From PALSA-278 sp963760285 (GTDB taxonomy: Bacteria > Acidobacteriota > Terriglobia > Acidiferrales > UBA7541), in the NCBI GenBank assembly GCA_963760285.1, contig CAVXCI010000001.1:434001-498000 (forward strand): a DNA stretch of 64,000 nt. The letters run 5' to 3'. Below the pieces are notes generated by a model. The model worked only from the letters and a program-made list of their open reading frames with translations, searched no databases and was not told where the DNA came from. Both the position numbers and the translations under genes were made by a program. This document shows positions 9,592 through 17,802 of this stretch, piece by piece (the first letter of the stretch is position 1; each line of letters starts with the position of its first letter).

Positions 9592-10374
9592 GTGTTGCTG
9601 CAAGACGAAGTGGCCATAGTCACCGGAGGAGGGCGCGGCATCGGGCGCGCCATTGCCCGCAGATTCGCGGCCGAGGGCGCCAAGGTGGTAATCACAGCGC
9701 GCACTCATTCGGAAATTGAAAAAGTCGCCGATGAAGTTCGCGCCGCCGGAGGCGTGGCCGTGGCCCATCCGGCGGATCTTTCCAAAGAGGCGGATTGCGA
9801 AAGCGTGGTCGCCGCGGCCCGCAAGGCGCTTGGGCCGGTCACCATACTCGTGAATGACGCAGGAATTCTCGGCCCGGTGAAGCCTGTGGAGGAAATTTCG
9901 TCGCTCGAATGGGACCAGGTCCTGGCTTTGAATTTGCGCACCGCCTTCTTGCTGTGCAAATTCACACTCCCGGAAATGTACGCGCGAAAGAAGGGCTGCG
10001 TGCTGAACGTCCTCAGCGTGGCCGCCAAAGCCGCGTTTCAGTGCAACAGCCCCTACGCCGCATCGAAGGCCGCCCTGGCTGGATTAACGCGAAGCCTGGC
10101 CGCGGAAGCGGCTCAACGAGGCGTGCGCGTGAACGGCATCAGTCCCGGACCCGTCCCGGAAACGCAGATGTCGCAGGAGTTGGGAAAGTCGCTGGCGAAG
10201 ATGGCCGGAACTACTCCCGAAAAAATTCTGGAAGGCGCGATGCGAGGAATTCTCCAGGGACGCGCCCAGACGGCGGAGGAAATTGCCTCGGCGGCGCTTT
10301 TCCTGGTTTCCAACCAGGCCAGCGCGATCACCGGGCAGATTCTGAATGTGGATGGCGGAATGGTTTTTTACTAA
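9592..10374 (+). CDS. SDR-family NAD(P)-dependent oxidoreductase
   Basis: 260 residues. The cofactor motif TGGGRGIG (11-18), NDAG (88-91, usually NNAG), catalytic Ser142, Tyr155 and Lys159 (YAASK) and a C-terminal INVDGG-like LNVDGGMVFY mark a classical short-chain dehydrogenase/reductase. Fatty-acid or polyol chemistry is common for close relatives but the substrate cannot be read from the sequence. The start is set by AAGGAGG (9577-9583) 8 nt before a GTG at 9592, although the frame is open back to 9472. The 3' end overlaps a convergent small gene by 47 nt. Confidence 0.9.
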   Translation: MLLQDEVAIVTGGGRGIGRAIARRFAAEGAKVVITARTHSEIEKVADEVRAAGGVAVAHPADLSKEADCESVVAAARKALGPVTILVNDAGILGPVKPVEEISSLEWDQVLALNLRTAFLLCKFTLPEMYARKKGCVLNVLSVAAKAAFQCNSPYAASKAALAGLTRSLAAEAAQRGVRVNGISPGPVPETQMSQELGKSLAKMAGTTPEKILEGAMRGILQGRAQTAEEIASAALFLVSNQASAITGQILNVDGGMVFY

Positions 10375-10624
10375 TGTGCGCAAAATAGTCCGCGCCGCGT
10401 TGCATCGCCGGGGCGGCGGAATGCGCGAACGATTCCAATCGTCTGATCGCCCCGCTGCCCAGAGCGCTGACCACGTAAAAAGCGATGAAGGCCAGCAGCA
10501 GTCCGGCAAAAACCACGGCGAACAAGACTTCCGCGGCCAAAATCTCCTTCACAAAATAAATCTGAATGGCCAGTACTCCGGCCACCACCCAGCCCGCCCA
10601 TTTGTATATTGAGTTCCGACTCAT
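10328..10624 (-). CDS. Small membrane protein, two predicted spans
   Basis: 98 residues from the ATG at 10624, which follows AAGGGACGG. Two hydrophobic segments (WAGWVVAGVLAIQIYFV and VLFAVVFAGLLLAFIAFYVV) are joined by a short charged turn, and the C-terminus is basic and histidine-rich. No family is recognised. An upstream ATG at 10645 is possible. It ends inside the last 47 nt of the convergent SDR gene, so the two transcripts would be complementary there. Confidence 0.55.
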   Translation of the reverse strand: MSRNSIYKWAGWVVAGVLAIQIYFVKEILAAEVLFAVVFAGLLLAFIAFYVVSALGSGAIRRLESFAHSAAPAMQRGADYFAHISKKPFRHPHSESAR

Positions 10625-10775
10625 GGCTTTCCGTCCCTTCGCCATATTGGATGCCGCCGCGCCCGGTAAGGCTCCAACACAAGGCGAACAAAAAGCGTAG
10701 CTCATCTCCAACCGCGATTCAAGTCCTTATTCGGAGGCGCTGCTTCAATCAACACATAGGAATCCGCGAGGAAGC

Positions 10776-11390
10776 CTAGCGGGCTTTTGTGCGGCTGCGA
10801 GCGGAACTGCTGGGAGCCCGTTCCGTGCCTTGAAGCGATTCTTCGCGAAATTTTCGGACCAATCCGCTGCGAACCAGCCAGGCGAGCGCCTCGATGAAAA
10901 AGTTTCTGGAGAGGTGCGCGCGCCGCCGGGCGGCCCCGTCGTCCATGGAGCGACGCCGTGCCAGCGCGGGTATTCCCTTCTCATCGAACACAAATCGTGG
11001 CGGGCGGTGCGTCAGCCAGCGAATGTATTCAAACGTGCGCCTCGTCAGGCTGCCACGCTCCGCCACAAGTCTCTCGTGCAGAACGCCCCCGGGAGGATAC
11101 ACAAACGCAAATACCACGCATTCCGGAGGCTCCACAATCCAGCCGGGCAGCACACCCGAACGAAGAATGTAGCCCGCGAAAAACCCCAGGCACGGCTGCC
11201 GGGGAAGGAGCGTCGCTCCGCTCTTTGCGGGCAGAATTCCGCGCCGGACCTTCGATTGCGGATGGTAAAACCAGTAACCATGGAGTCCGCCATTTTCTTG
11301 AGCGTGGGGAATGAAGCCGCGCAGATAGGGCTCAGCGAGGTCCGCGATCCATTCGATTCCCAATTTCGGCTGCCGGATGGCGCGCGTCAA
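10776..11390 (-). CDS. Conserved hypothetical protein
   Basis: 204 residues from a TTG at 11390. The N-terminal part (GIEWIADLAEPYLRGFI, then GGLHGYWFYHPQS) reads like a folded cytosolic domain, the middle holds an aromatic-rich VVFAFVYPPGGVLHERL, and the C-terminal third is strongly basic (Arg-rich). No family recognised. The opposite strand also has a long open frame (10830-11393), but its composition looks like an antisense shadow. Start uncertain because no ATG is available. Confidence 0.5.
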   Translation of the reverse strand: MTRAIRQPKLGIEWIADLAEPYLRGFIPHAQENGGLHGYWFYHPQSKVRRGILPAKSGATLLPRQPCLGFFAGYILRSGVLPGWIVEPPECVVFAFVYPPGGVLHERLVAERGSLTRRTFEYIRWLTHRPPRFVFDEKGIPALARRRSMDDGAARRRAHLSRNFFIEALAWLVRSGLVRKFREESLQGTERAPSSSARSRTKAR

Positions 11391-11421
11391 TGATTCAATC
11401 CGCTTGGGGCATTGCGCATGG

Positions 11422-12312
11422 CTATTTCTGCCGGTCCACGAGTCCCCTAATCACCGTTTCAAGGGCAACCGTGCCTTTACGAGACCCCTCCTCGCCGCCT
11501 TCGAACTCGATCCAACCCTCGTTGAAACCATCCAGCATCTGTATGCGCGGAGTGGGATCAGCCATTCCCTGGGATTTGAACAGCGCCTCCCATTTTTCGC
11601 GGGGGACCGCCTCCATCCCGACGTTGCGGCCCAGCACCTTTGTAAAAGTTGCGCCAATATCGTTTGGGGTAACGCGCCGCGGTCCCTCCAATTCCACCAC
11701 TCTTCGTCCGCTCCACTTTTCCCCAAGCATTTCCGCTGCCACGCGGCCGATATCCGCCGTGGCCACCATCGGAAACGGCTTGTCCAGCGGCTGCAGGAAA
11801 CTCTGAATCACGCCAGTCTTCATCGCCGGCTCCACGTCCCACGCCGCGTTTTCCATGAACCAGGCGGCCCGAAGAAATGCCACCGGCATGGGCAGGCGCT
11901 CCAGCGATCGCTCCATGATTTGCAGTTGCGTGAGCAAATTCGGCTGGCTGGCTTGTGCGCCGATCGTGGACAGGCAAACCACCGCGCCGGGACGCGCGGC
12001 CTCGAGTGCCTTATACAGTGCAGCGACGATGGCCATAGTTTCGGGAAACCCTTTCGACGGCGCGAAGTTTGGCGGAAGCAGAACGAACACTCCATCGGCG
12101 CCTGCGAACACCGCCTGAAGCGCCGCCGCGTCATTCATCTCCGCCAGGGCCACGTCACATCCCTGCCCTGCCCAAACCTTCCCCTTTTCCTCACTCCGTA
12201 CGACTGCCCTCACGCCATCCCCAGCGGCCAGCAACGTCCGGGCAACAACGCCGCCAACCTGGCCGGTAATTCCCGTGATCGCCAAAATCTGGGGCTTGCT
12301 GGGTGGTGTCAT
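11422..12312 (-). CDS. NmrA-like NAD(P)-binding protein
   Basis: 296 residues from the ATG at 12312 (a TTG at 12351 would overlap the upstream gene). The N-terminal ITGITGQVGGVVARTLL is the Rossmann cofactor motif of atypical extended SDRs of the NmrA/HSCARG type. The middle has the VFVLLPPNF and CLSTIGAQAS segments of this family. There is no YxxxK catalytic pair in the normal position, as expected for NmrA-like proteins, which act as redox sensors or quinone/isoflavone-type reductases. It lies 25 nt after the fadE-like gene and is probably cotranscribed. Confidence 0.8.
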   Translation of the reverse strand: MTPPSKPQILAITGITGQVGGVVARTLLAAGDGVRAVVRSEEKGKVWAGQGCDVALAEMNDAAALQAVFAGADGVFVLLPPNFAPSKGFPETMAIVAALYKALEAARPGAVVCLSTIGAQASQPNLLTQLQIMERSLERLPMPVAFLRAAWFMENAAWDVEPAMKTGVIQSFLQPLDKPFPMVATADIGRVAAEMLGEKWSGRRVVELEGPRRVTPNDIGATFTKVLGRNVGMEAVPREKWEALFKSQGMADPTPRIQMLDGFNEGWIEFEGGEEGSRKGTVALETVIRGLVDRQK

Positions 12313-12337
12313 GGCGAGGAGTCTCGAAAAAATCGAA

Positions 12338-14128
12338 TCAGCGGCCTTCAAACGGATAGCGGCCTGCTTGAATGGCGGCTTCCGCCACGCGTCGGCGCAA
12401 AGCGACGGTATTCACGCTTTCGTGCTTGGCGAACCGCCGCAGCACGGCCAGCTCCGTGCGCAGCGTGTCTCCCTCGGACGTGGCGGCGAGCGCAGTCCGC
12501 GTGTTCCGCTCCACGCGATCCATGGCGTCGTGCACAAAAACTCTGGCGGCATCGGCCATCACTTCCGCGCCGCCAGGTCGCGCCGAAGCTTTCTGCGCGC
12601 GGCGCACGGAACTTTCCATGGCGAAAATATCCATCACCACGTTGGACAGCGCGGCGACGATCTCCTGCTGCTCGGAAAGCTGCTCGCGGAATTTCTGTAC
12701 CGCGGTTCCCGCGCCCAATAGGAACGCTTTCTTGGCCTGCTCCACGCAGTGCTCTTCCTCCGCCAGTGGGCCTTCAAGGGGCGCGATTGACTGCTGCCCG
12801 GACATGACCTCCGATTGCAGCTTCAGCGCCGCGGGAATCAGCGGGAGAGTTCCCGCCATGGCCCGCTTCAGAAGCATCTGGATGATGAGCATGCGGTTGA
12901 TTTCGTTGGTGCCTTCAAAGATGCGGTTAATGCGGCTATCGCGGTAGGCCCGCGCCACGGGGTATTCCTCATGGAAACCATACCCGCCGAAAATCTGTAC
13001 CGCTTCATCCACCACGTAATCCAGCATCTCGCTGCACATCACCTTGGCGATGGAGCTTTCGATGGCATATTCTTCCAGCACCTGCATGGCCTGCCGCGTC
13101 TTCTCCGCTCCCGAAGCGCTTTCCATGGCCGTTTCAATCAGGCCCGCGGTGCGATAGACGATGGATTCCATGGCGAAAATGCGGACGGCCATTTCCGCCA
13201 GCTTTTCCTGAATCAGGCCAAAGTGGCTCAGCGTCTTGCCGAACGCGGTGCGTTCCTTGGCGTACCGCACGGCCACTTCAAATGTTTTCTTTGCTCCGCC
13301 CAGGCAGGACGCCCCCAGCGTAAATCTCCCCGCGTTCAGCGTATTGAACGCCACGATATGTCCGCGGCCAATGTCGTGAAGCAGGTTCTCCCTGGGAACA
13401 GGACAATTCTCAAAGAAAATCGGCACAGTGGAACTTCCTTTGATACCCATTTTCTTTTCTTCCGCGCCTACCGAAAACCCCGGATAACCGCGTTCCACGA
13501 TGAAACAGGAAAACTTCTCTCCGTCCACTTTCGCAAAAACAATGAAGACGTCGGCAAATCCTCCATTGGTGATCCACATCTTCTGCCCGGTCAGCAGCCA
13601 ATGTTGGCCATCGGGAGAAAGAACCGCCCGCGTTTTGGCGTTCAGCGCATCCGAACCCGCCTGCGGTTCGGAAAGGCAGTAGCACGAAATCCATTCGCCC
13701 GTCGCAATTTTTGGCAGGTATTTTTTCTTCTGCTCCTCGGTTCCGAAATAAACGATGGGAATGGTTCCGATCCCTGCGTGTCCTCCGTGAGTGACTGCAA
13801 ATGATGCATAGACGGAAAGCTTTTCGGAAAGTACCGTCGTGGAGACCTTGTCCAGTCCCGCGCCGCCGTATTCTTCCGGAATCCCGCCGCCCAGCAGCCC
13901 CAGTTCCCCGGCTTTTTTCAGGAGCTGCGGCATCAGGCCTTCCTTGTGCTGCTCCAGTTCCGGAACCAGCGGCAGGACCTCATTGGCCACGAACTCTCCT
14001 GCCGTCTGTCCAACCAGCCGCTGATCATCGGTCACATCGGCGGGAGTGAAAATTGCGGATGGCGCGCAGACTTCCAGCAGGAAACTTCCACCGTGTTTTT
14101 GTTCCGTGGGAACGGTTGTGGGAGCCAT
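12338..14128 (-). CDS. fadE: Acyl-CoA dehydrogenase, FadE type
   Basis: 596 residues, the length of Bacillus subtilis FadE-type enzymes (about 594) rather than the usual 380. It catalyses the first step of fatty-acid beta-oxidation, FAD-dependent desaturation of acyl-CoA. FAD and substrate motifs are clear: YCLSEPQAGSDA, WITNGGFADVFIVFA, and the C-terminal FGGYGFHEEYPVARAYRD followed by IFEGTNEINR with the catalytic-type Glu. A further helical region of about 170 residues follows. With the fadN- and fadA-like genes on the same strand it makes a complete beta-oxidation set, in the order known from fadNAE operons. The ATG is at 14128. Confidence 0.92.
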   Translation of the reverse strand: MAPTTVPTEQKHGGSFLLEVCAPSAIFTPADVTDDQRLVGQTAGEFVANEVLPLVPELEQHKEGLMPQLLKKAGELGLLGGGIPEEYGGAGLDKVSTTVLSEKLSVYASFAVTHGGHAGIGTIPIVYFGTEEQKKKYLPKIATGEWISCYCLSEPQAGSDALNAKTRAVLSPDGQHWLLTGQKMWITNGGFADVFIVFAKVDGEKFSCFIVERGYPGFSVGAEEKKMGIKGSSTVPIFFENCPVPRENLLHDIGRGHIVAFNTLNAGRFTLGASCLGGAKKTFEVAVRYAKERTAFGKTLSHFGLIQEKLAEMAVRIFAMESIVYRTAGLIETAMESASGAEKTRQAMQVLEEYAIESSIAKVMCSEMLDYVVDEAVQIFGGYGFHEEYPVARAYRDSRINRIFEGTNEINRMLIIQMLLKRAMAGTLPLIPAALKLQSEVMSGQQSIAPLEGPLAEEEHCVEQAKKAFLLGAGTAVQKFREQLSEQQEIVAALSNVVMDIFAMESSVRRAQKASARPGGAEVMADAARVFVHDAMDRVERNTRTALAATSEGDTLRTELAVLRRFAKHESVNTVALRRRVAEAAIQAGRYPFEGR

Positions 14129-14179
14129 GCTTACATCACCTTGCCGAATACGCGCCGGAGTTCCGCTGGAATCATGCCG

Positions 14180-14635
14180 TCAATCGCCGCTGGCCGCGGC
14201 CCGAATCTGCTGGATATAGTCCGCGGAGAGTCCGTGTTCTTCCGCTCCCTGCAGAATGGCTTGCAAATAGTGCGGAGCGGGCCGGAAACCGTTTTCCACC
14301 TTGGTGGCGATGAATACCTGCGCCGGCGTGCGCCTTCCCTCGGCATCCACCACGGTCACTTCCGTTCGCCGGTAGTGTTCCGGCGCGCCTTCATACCGGT
14401 CCAAATTGCGATAGGCTGCTTCCGGAATCAGATACAGAACTCCTTCCACCGCTTTGCCCGGCGCATGGCGAATATTGGCCTGCGCCGTGCCGCCCCGCGC
14501 TCTCTTGTTGAACGCCAGTTCGTAGTTCTCCAGCCGCGCTCTTCGCTCCTCCCGGATTTCCCCGGCGCGCGAGCGCATTTGGGCGCTGTTCATATTGCTG
14601 GCATACGCGAAATACCACGATGTAGCTCCGGCCAT
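14180..14635 (-). CDS. Gamma-glutamylcyclotransferase-like protein
   Basis: 151 residues. The N-terminal YFAYASNM is the YGSN-type substrate loop of the gamma-glutamylcyclotransferase fold. The expected acidic residue appears in GVLYLIPEAAYRNLDRYEGAP, where the LD.YEG motif is typical of the family. Members release 5-oxoproline from gamma-glutamyl peptides or amines in the cytosol. It ends 51 nt before the fadE-like gene and may be cotranscribed with it, although no metabolic link is obvious. Confidence 0.85.
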   Translation of the reverse strand: MAGATSWYFAYASNMNSAQMRSRAGEIREERRARLENYELAFNKRARGGTAQANIRHAPGKAVEGVLYLIPEAAYRNLDRYEGAPEHYRRTEVTVVDAEGRRTPAQVFIATKVENGFRPAPHYLQAILQGAEEHGLSADYIQQIRAAASGD

Positions 14636-14825
14636 TGTTATGCCTGCTCCACAGGGAAATCATCTGCGCTGTTCTGATGAACTATCTTAGCCGGGATGCG
14701 CAGTCCCCCGCAAATGCTGGCATCCCCGTGGCCTGCCGTGTAAACTCGGCTGATTGCCGCGCCTGTTTTCCGTGGAAGGCCGGTGCTTGGGAACACAAAT
14801 CGCGCTGATTATCAGGAGGATTTCA

Positions 14826-15179
14826 ATGGGTCGTCCCGTAATGCATTTTGAAATCGGCTGTACCAATTCCCCCCGGACACAGGATTTTTATACGCGCCTT
14901 TTTGACTGGAAAGTGGAACCGATGGGAGCCGCCGCCATGATTGCCACCGGCTCGGACGCCGGAATACAAGGCCACATCACGTCCTTGGGCCACGAGCCCC
15001 AGCACTACATCACCTTCTACGTTCACGTGGACGATGTGGCTGGCTATCTTAAGAAAGCGGAATCATTGGGCGGCAAGACCCTGGTGCCACCGACGGAAGT
15101 CCCCAATGCCGGACACTTCGCGTGGCTGGCGGACCCCGACGGCAACATCGTCGGACTTTGGAAGCCACTGGTGCGCTGA
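14826..15179 (+). CDS. VOC-family (glyoxalase/bleomycin-resistance-like) protein
   Basis: 117 residues. The start is fixed by CAGGAGGA just upstream of the ATG at 14826. It shows one VOC module: HFEIGCTNSPRTQDFYTRLFDW at the start, YVHVDDVAGYLKKAESLGGK in the middle, and FAWLADPDGNIVGLWKP at the end, including the Glu/His positions usually used for metal binding. VOC proteins range from dioxygenases to resistance proteins, so the activity is open. It is the only plus-strand gene inside the fad block. Confidence 0.85.
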   Translation: MGRPVMHFEIGCTNSPRTQDFYTRLFDWKVEPMGAAAMIATGSDAGIQGHITSLGHEPQHYITFYVHVDDVAGYLKKAESLGGKTLVPPTEVPNAGHFAWLADPDGNIVGLWKPLVR

Positions 15180-15260
15180 TGGCAATGTGTCAGTCGCTCG
15201 ATAACTAATGATGCCGTGAGTGAGGGCGCCGCGGAGGCAAGTAATGCGGGCGCGGAATCG

Positions 15261-16439
15261 CTAGGCGATGCGCTCGATGATTCCCGCCGCGCCCATTCCT
15301 CCGCCGACGCACATGGTCACCATGCCGTAACGCGCATTCCGGCGTTGCAATTCGCGGATGATCGTCGCTGTGAGTTTTGCTCCCGTGCATCCCAGCGGAT
15401 GACCCAGCGCGATGGCCCCGCCATTTACGTTGATAATCGCCGGATTTAATCCCGCCATCTGGATCACGGCCAGGCATTGCGCCGCAAACGCTTCGTTCAG
15501 TTCAATCACCTCAATTTGACTGAGATTCATCCCCGCGATCTTCAGGACTTTGGGAATCGCGTGGGCGGGGCCAATACCGAAATCCTCCGGAGGGACGCCG
15601 GCCGTGGCATAAGCCACCAGGCGCGCCAGTGGCCGCGCTCCCAGCGCCCTGGCGCGGTCCGCGCTCATCACCACCGTCGCTGCCGCGCCGTCGCTCATCT
15701 GCGAACTGTTCCCCGCTGTGACTGTTCCATGCACATGGAACGCCGGCTTCAATTTTGCCAGCGCCTCCATGGATGTGTCCGCCCGCGGCCCTTCGTCGGT
15801 ATCGAATGTGGCCGTTGTCGTTACGGGACGGCTGTCATTCAAGGCGGTGCTGCTGACTTCGAACGGAACAATCTCGTCCTTGAATTTCCCAGCCGCGATC
15901 GCCGCCACGGCCTTCTGGTGGCTTTCCAACGAAAACTGATCCGCCTGCTCGCGGGTAATGGAAAATCGCCGCGCGATCTGTTCCGTGCCCAGTCCCATGC
16001 TGATATAGGCGTCCGGATAGTGGTCCATCAGCCACGGATTGGGCGAAATTTTATTTCCGCCCATGGGGACCAGACTCATGGACTCCGTGCCGCCAGCAAT
16101 GATCACATCACTCTGTCCGCTGGCGATGCGGTCGGTGGCCAGCGATATGGCTTGCAATCCCGACGAACAGAACCGGTTGATGGTCATCGCTGGAATTTCG
16201 TGCGGCAGCTCGGCGCGAAGAGAAGCGATTCGCGCCACGTTCATTCCCTGCTCCGCCTCGGGCATGGCGCAACCCAGGACGACATCATCTATTTCGCGGG
16301 GATCGAGGGCGGGGACGTCCGCAATGGCGCGGCGAATCACGGCCGCCGCCAGGTCGTCCGGCCGTGTGGCGCGCAACGCCCCTTTGAACGCCTTGCCGAC
16401 GGCGGTTCGCACCGCACTAACAATCACCACGTCTCGCAT
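15261..16439 (-). CDS. fadA: Acetyl-CoA acyltransferase (thiolase), FadA type
   Basis: 392 residues. Thiolase, the last step of beta-oxidation. The acylated cysteine is Cys91 in NRFCSSGLQA, the catalytic His is in GHPLGCTGAK, and the proton-donor cysteine is in CVGGGMGAAG. Length and motifs fit bacterial FadA (about 390). The open frame extends upstream to 16601, but those residues come from another frame of the neighbouring amidohydrolase gene; the ATG at 16439 begins the normal MRDVVIVSAVRT. It starts 25 nt after the third amidohydrolase gene, so it may be transcribed with that group. Confidence 0.94.
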   Translation of the reverse strand: MRDVVIVSAVRTAVGKAFKGALRATRPDDLAAAVIRRAIADVPALDPREIDDVVLGCAMPEAEQGMNVARIASLRAELPHEIPAMTINRFCSSGLQAISLATDRIASGQSDVIIAGGTESMSLVPMGGNKISPNPWLMDHYPDAYISMGLGTEQIARRFSITREQADQFSLESHQKAVAAIAAGKFKDEIVPFEVSSTALNDSRPVTTTATFDTDEGPRADTSMEALAKLKPAFHVHGTVTAGNSSQMSDGAAATVVMSADRARALGARPLARLVAYATAGVPPEDFGIGPAHAIPKVLKIAGMNLSQIEVIELNEAFAAQCLAVIQMAGLNPAIINVNGGAIALGHPLGCTGAKLTATIIRELQRRNARYGMVTMCVGGGMGAAGIIERIA

Positions 16440-16464
16440 CGCCGCACTTTTCTGAAACAGGAAA

Positions 16465-17802
16465 TCACTTCGCGGCTTTGGGCCGCGCCTTGTACTCCTC
16501 GTAGAGTTCTTTTTGCTTGTTGTCCGTGCTGGTGAGCGCGCCTTTGATGAACAGATAGCGCAGCTGCGTGCGGATCTCCAGCGGATCACCGTCGGTAACA
16601 ATCAGATTCCCGAGTTTGCCGGTCTCAATCGTGCCGATCTCGCCATCCAGACCCAGCATCTTCGCGGCATTGATTGTAACCGCGCGCAACGCTTCGTCAT
16701 GCGGCAGCCCATAGCCCACGGCGGTTCCCGCCTGCTGTGGCAGCCGCCGTGAAAACGCCGTATCAAAACTGGCGAAAGCGATCGGAATTCCCGCCGCGGC
16801 CAATTCAGACGGCTGGGTCATGGGCTTGTCATACGGATCATCTTCTTCATACGGCGAACTAAGCGTGGGGCCCAGTATCACCGGAACATTTTTTTGCTCG
16901 AGGAGATCTTTTTCCTTCCAGGCTTCCGCTCCGCCCGCCAGAATCACTTTCAGATTTCTCTGCGCGCAGAAATTCACGCCGTTGCGGATGTCACGCGCCT
17001 TGTCGGCCACCAGCAACAGCGGCAGTTTGCCCTGCACCACCGGAACCATCGCTTCCAGCGCCAGGTCTCGCGTGAAATTGGCCCGTGAACCATGCTCCAC
17101 GGCCTGCGCATAGTGCTGCGCCTGGTCCATGTAGTCGCTGAGCGCATCCACTTTTTTCTGATACTCCTCCTGCGCGTCCTTGAAAGGCCTTTCCTTCATT
17201 CCCATGGAATCGAAATCGAATGACCGCGTGCTAATGCTCGGCCAGATGAGCACCATGGCCGCGGACCTCTTGATCACCATGTCGGCCATGGTCCATCCGG
17301 CCAGGTTTATGGCCGTGGCCTGGCCGCCGATGATGTTGTCGCCTCCGCCGCCAAAAAATCCGTCCACGCCGGGGACGGCCAGCACTTCCGTGATGCCCGC
17401 CGCCCGTGTAACTGGTATGTGCGCGCTCGCGGGATGCACCGCCGTGGCGGCGATGAGTTCCGGGCGAAAAACGCCGAGATCAGCGACGTCCACCGTGGCG
17501 CGCACCGCGGAAACCTCTTCCAGGCCAACCTGCGTGACCGGATCGAACAGGCCCGGATAAACTTCCAGTCCTTTCGCATCAATAACCTGCGCGCCCGCCG
17601 GAACCTGGATGCTTGTGCCCACCGCGGCTATTTTTCCGTCATGCAGCAGGACGGTCGCGTTTTCCAGCGGCGCCCCAGCCAGGGTGAAAACCTTCCCGCC
17701 GACGATGGCGTAGTCCGTTTTGTCCGCCTGCCCCAAGGCGGCAATGGAGAACAATCCCACGGCCGCCACCGCAATTGCCAGAATTTTTCCCGCGCGGTTC
17801 AC
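16465..17802 (-). CDS. Exported amidohydrolase-like protein lacking the HxH metal motif
   Basis: 445 residues with a signal peptide (about 1-25, ending ALGQA). The composite-domain amidohydrolase pattern is present: IVGGKVFT, then VLLHDGKIAAVG, then the strand-1 segment. At that segment the usual PGxxDxHxH reads VYPGLFDPVTQVG, so both histidine ligands are missing. The C-terminal INAAKMLGLDGEIGTIETGKLG closure is normal. It is the third gene of a chain joined by ATGA overlaps (its ATG at 17802 overlaps the previous stop). Probably a partner subunit or a non-hydrolytic relative of the middle gene; this is inference. Confidence 0.8.
   Translation of the reverse strand: MNRAGKILAIAVAAVGLFSIAALGQADKTDYAIVGGKVFTLAGAPLENATVLLHDGKIAAVGTSIQVPAGAQVIDAKGLEVYPGLFDPVTQVGLEEVSAVRATVDVADLGVFRPELIAATAVHPASAHIPVTRAAGITEVLAVPGVDGFFGGGGDNIIGGQATAINLAGWTMADMVIKRSAAMVLIWPSISTRSFDFDSMGMKERPFKDAQEEYQKKVDALSDYMDQAQHYAQAVEHGSRANFTRDLALEAMVPVVQGKLPLLLVADKARDIRNGVNFCAQRNLKVILAGGAEAWKEKDLLEQKNVPVILGPTLSSPYEEDDPYDKPMTQPSELAAAGIPIAFASFDTAFSRRLPQQAGTAVGYGLPHDEALRAVTINAAKMLGLDGEIGTIETGKLGNLIVTDGDPLEIRTQLRYLFIKGALTSTDNKQKELYEEYKARPKAAK

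Noticed and set aside
10830..11393. Plus-strand frame of 187 residues
   Set aside because: Opposite the hypothetical gene 10776-11390, which has more natural protein text; the call is not certain.
11377..12807. Plus-strand frame of 476 residues
   Set aside because: Antisense to the NmrA-like and fadE-like genes; composition is Arg/Pro/His-rich as expected for an antisense shadow in GC-rich DNA.
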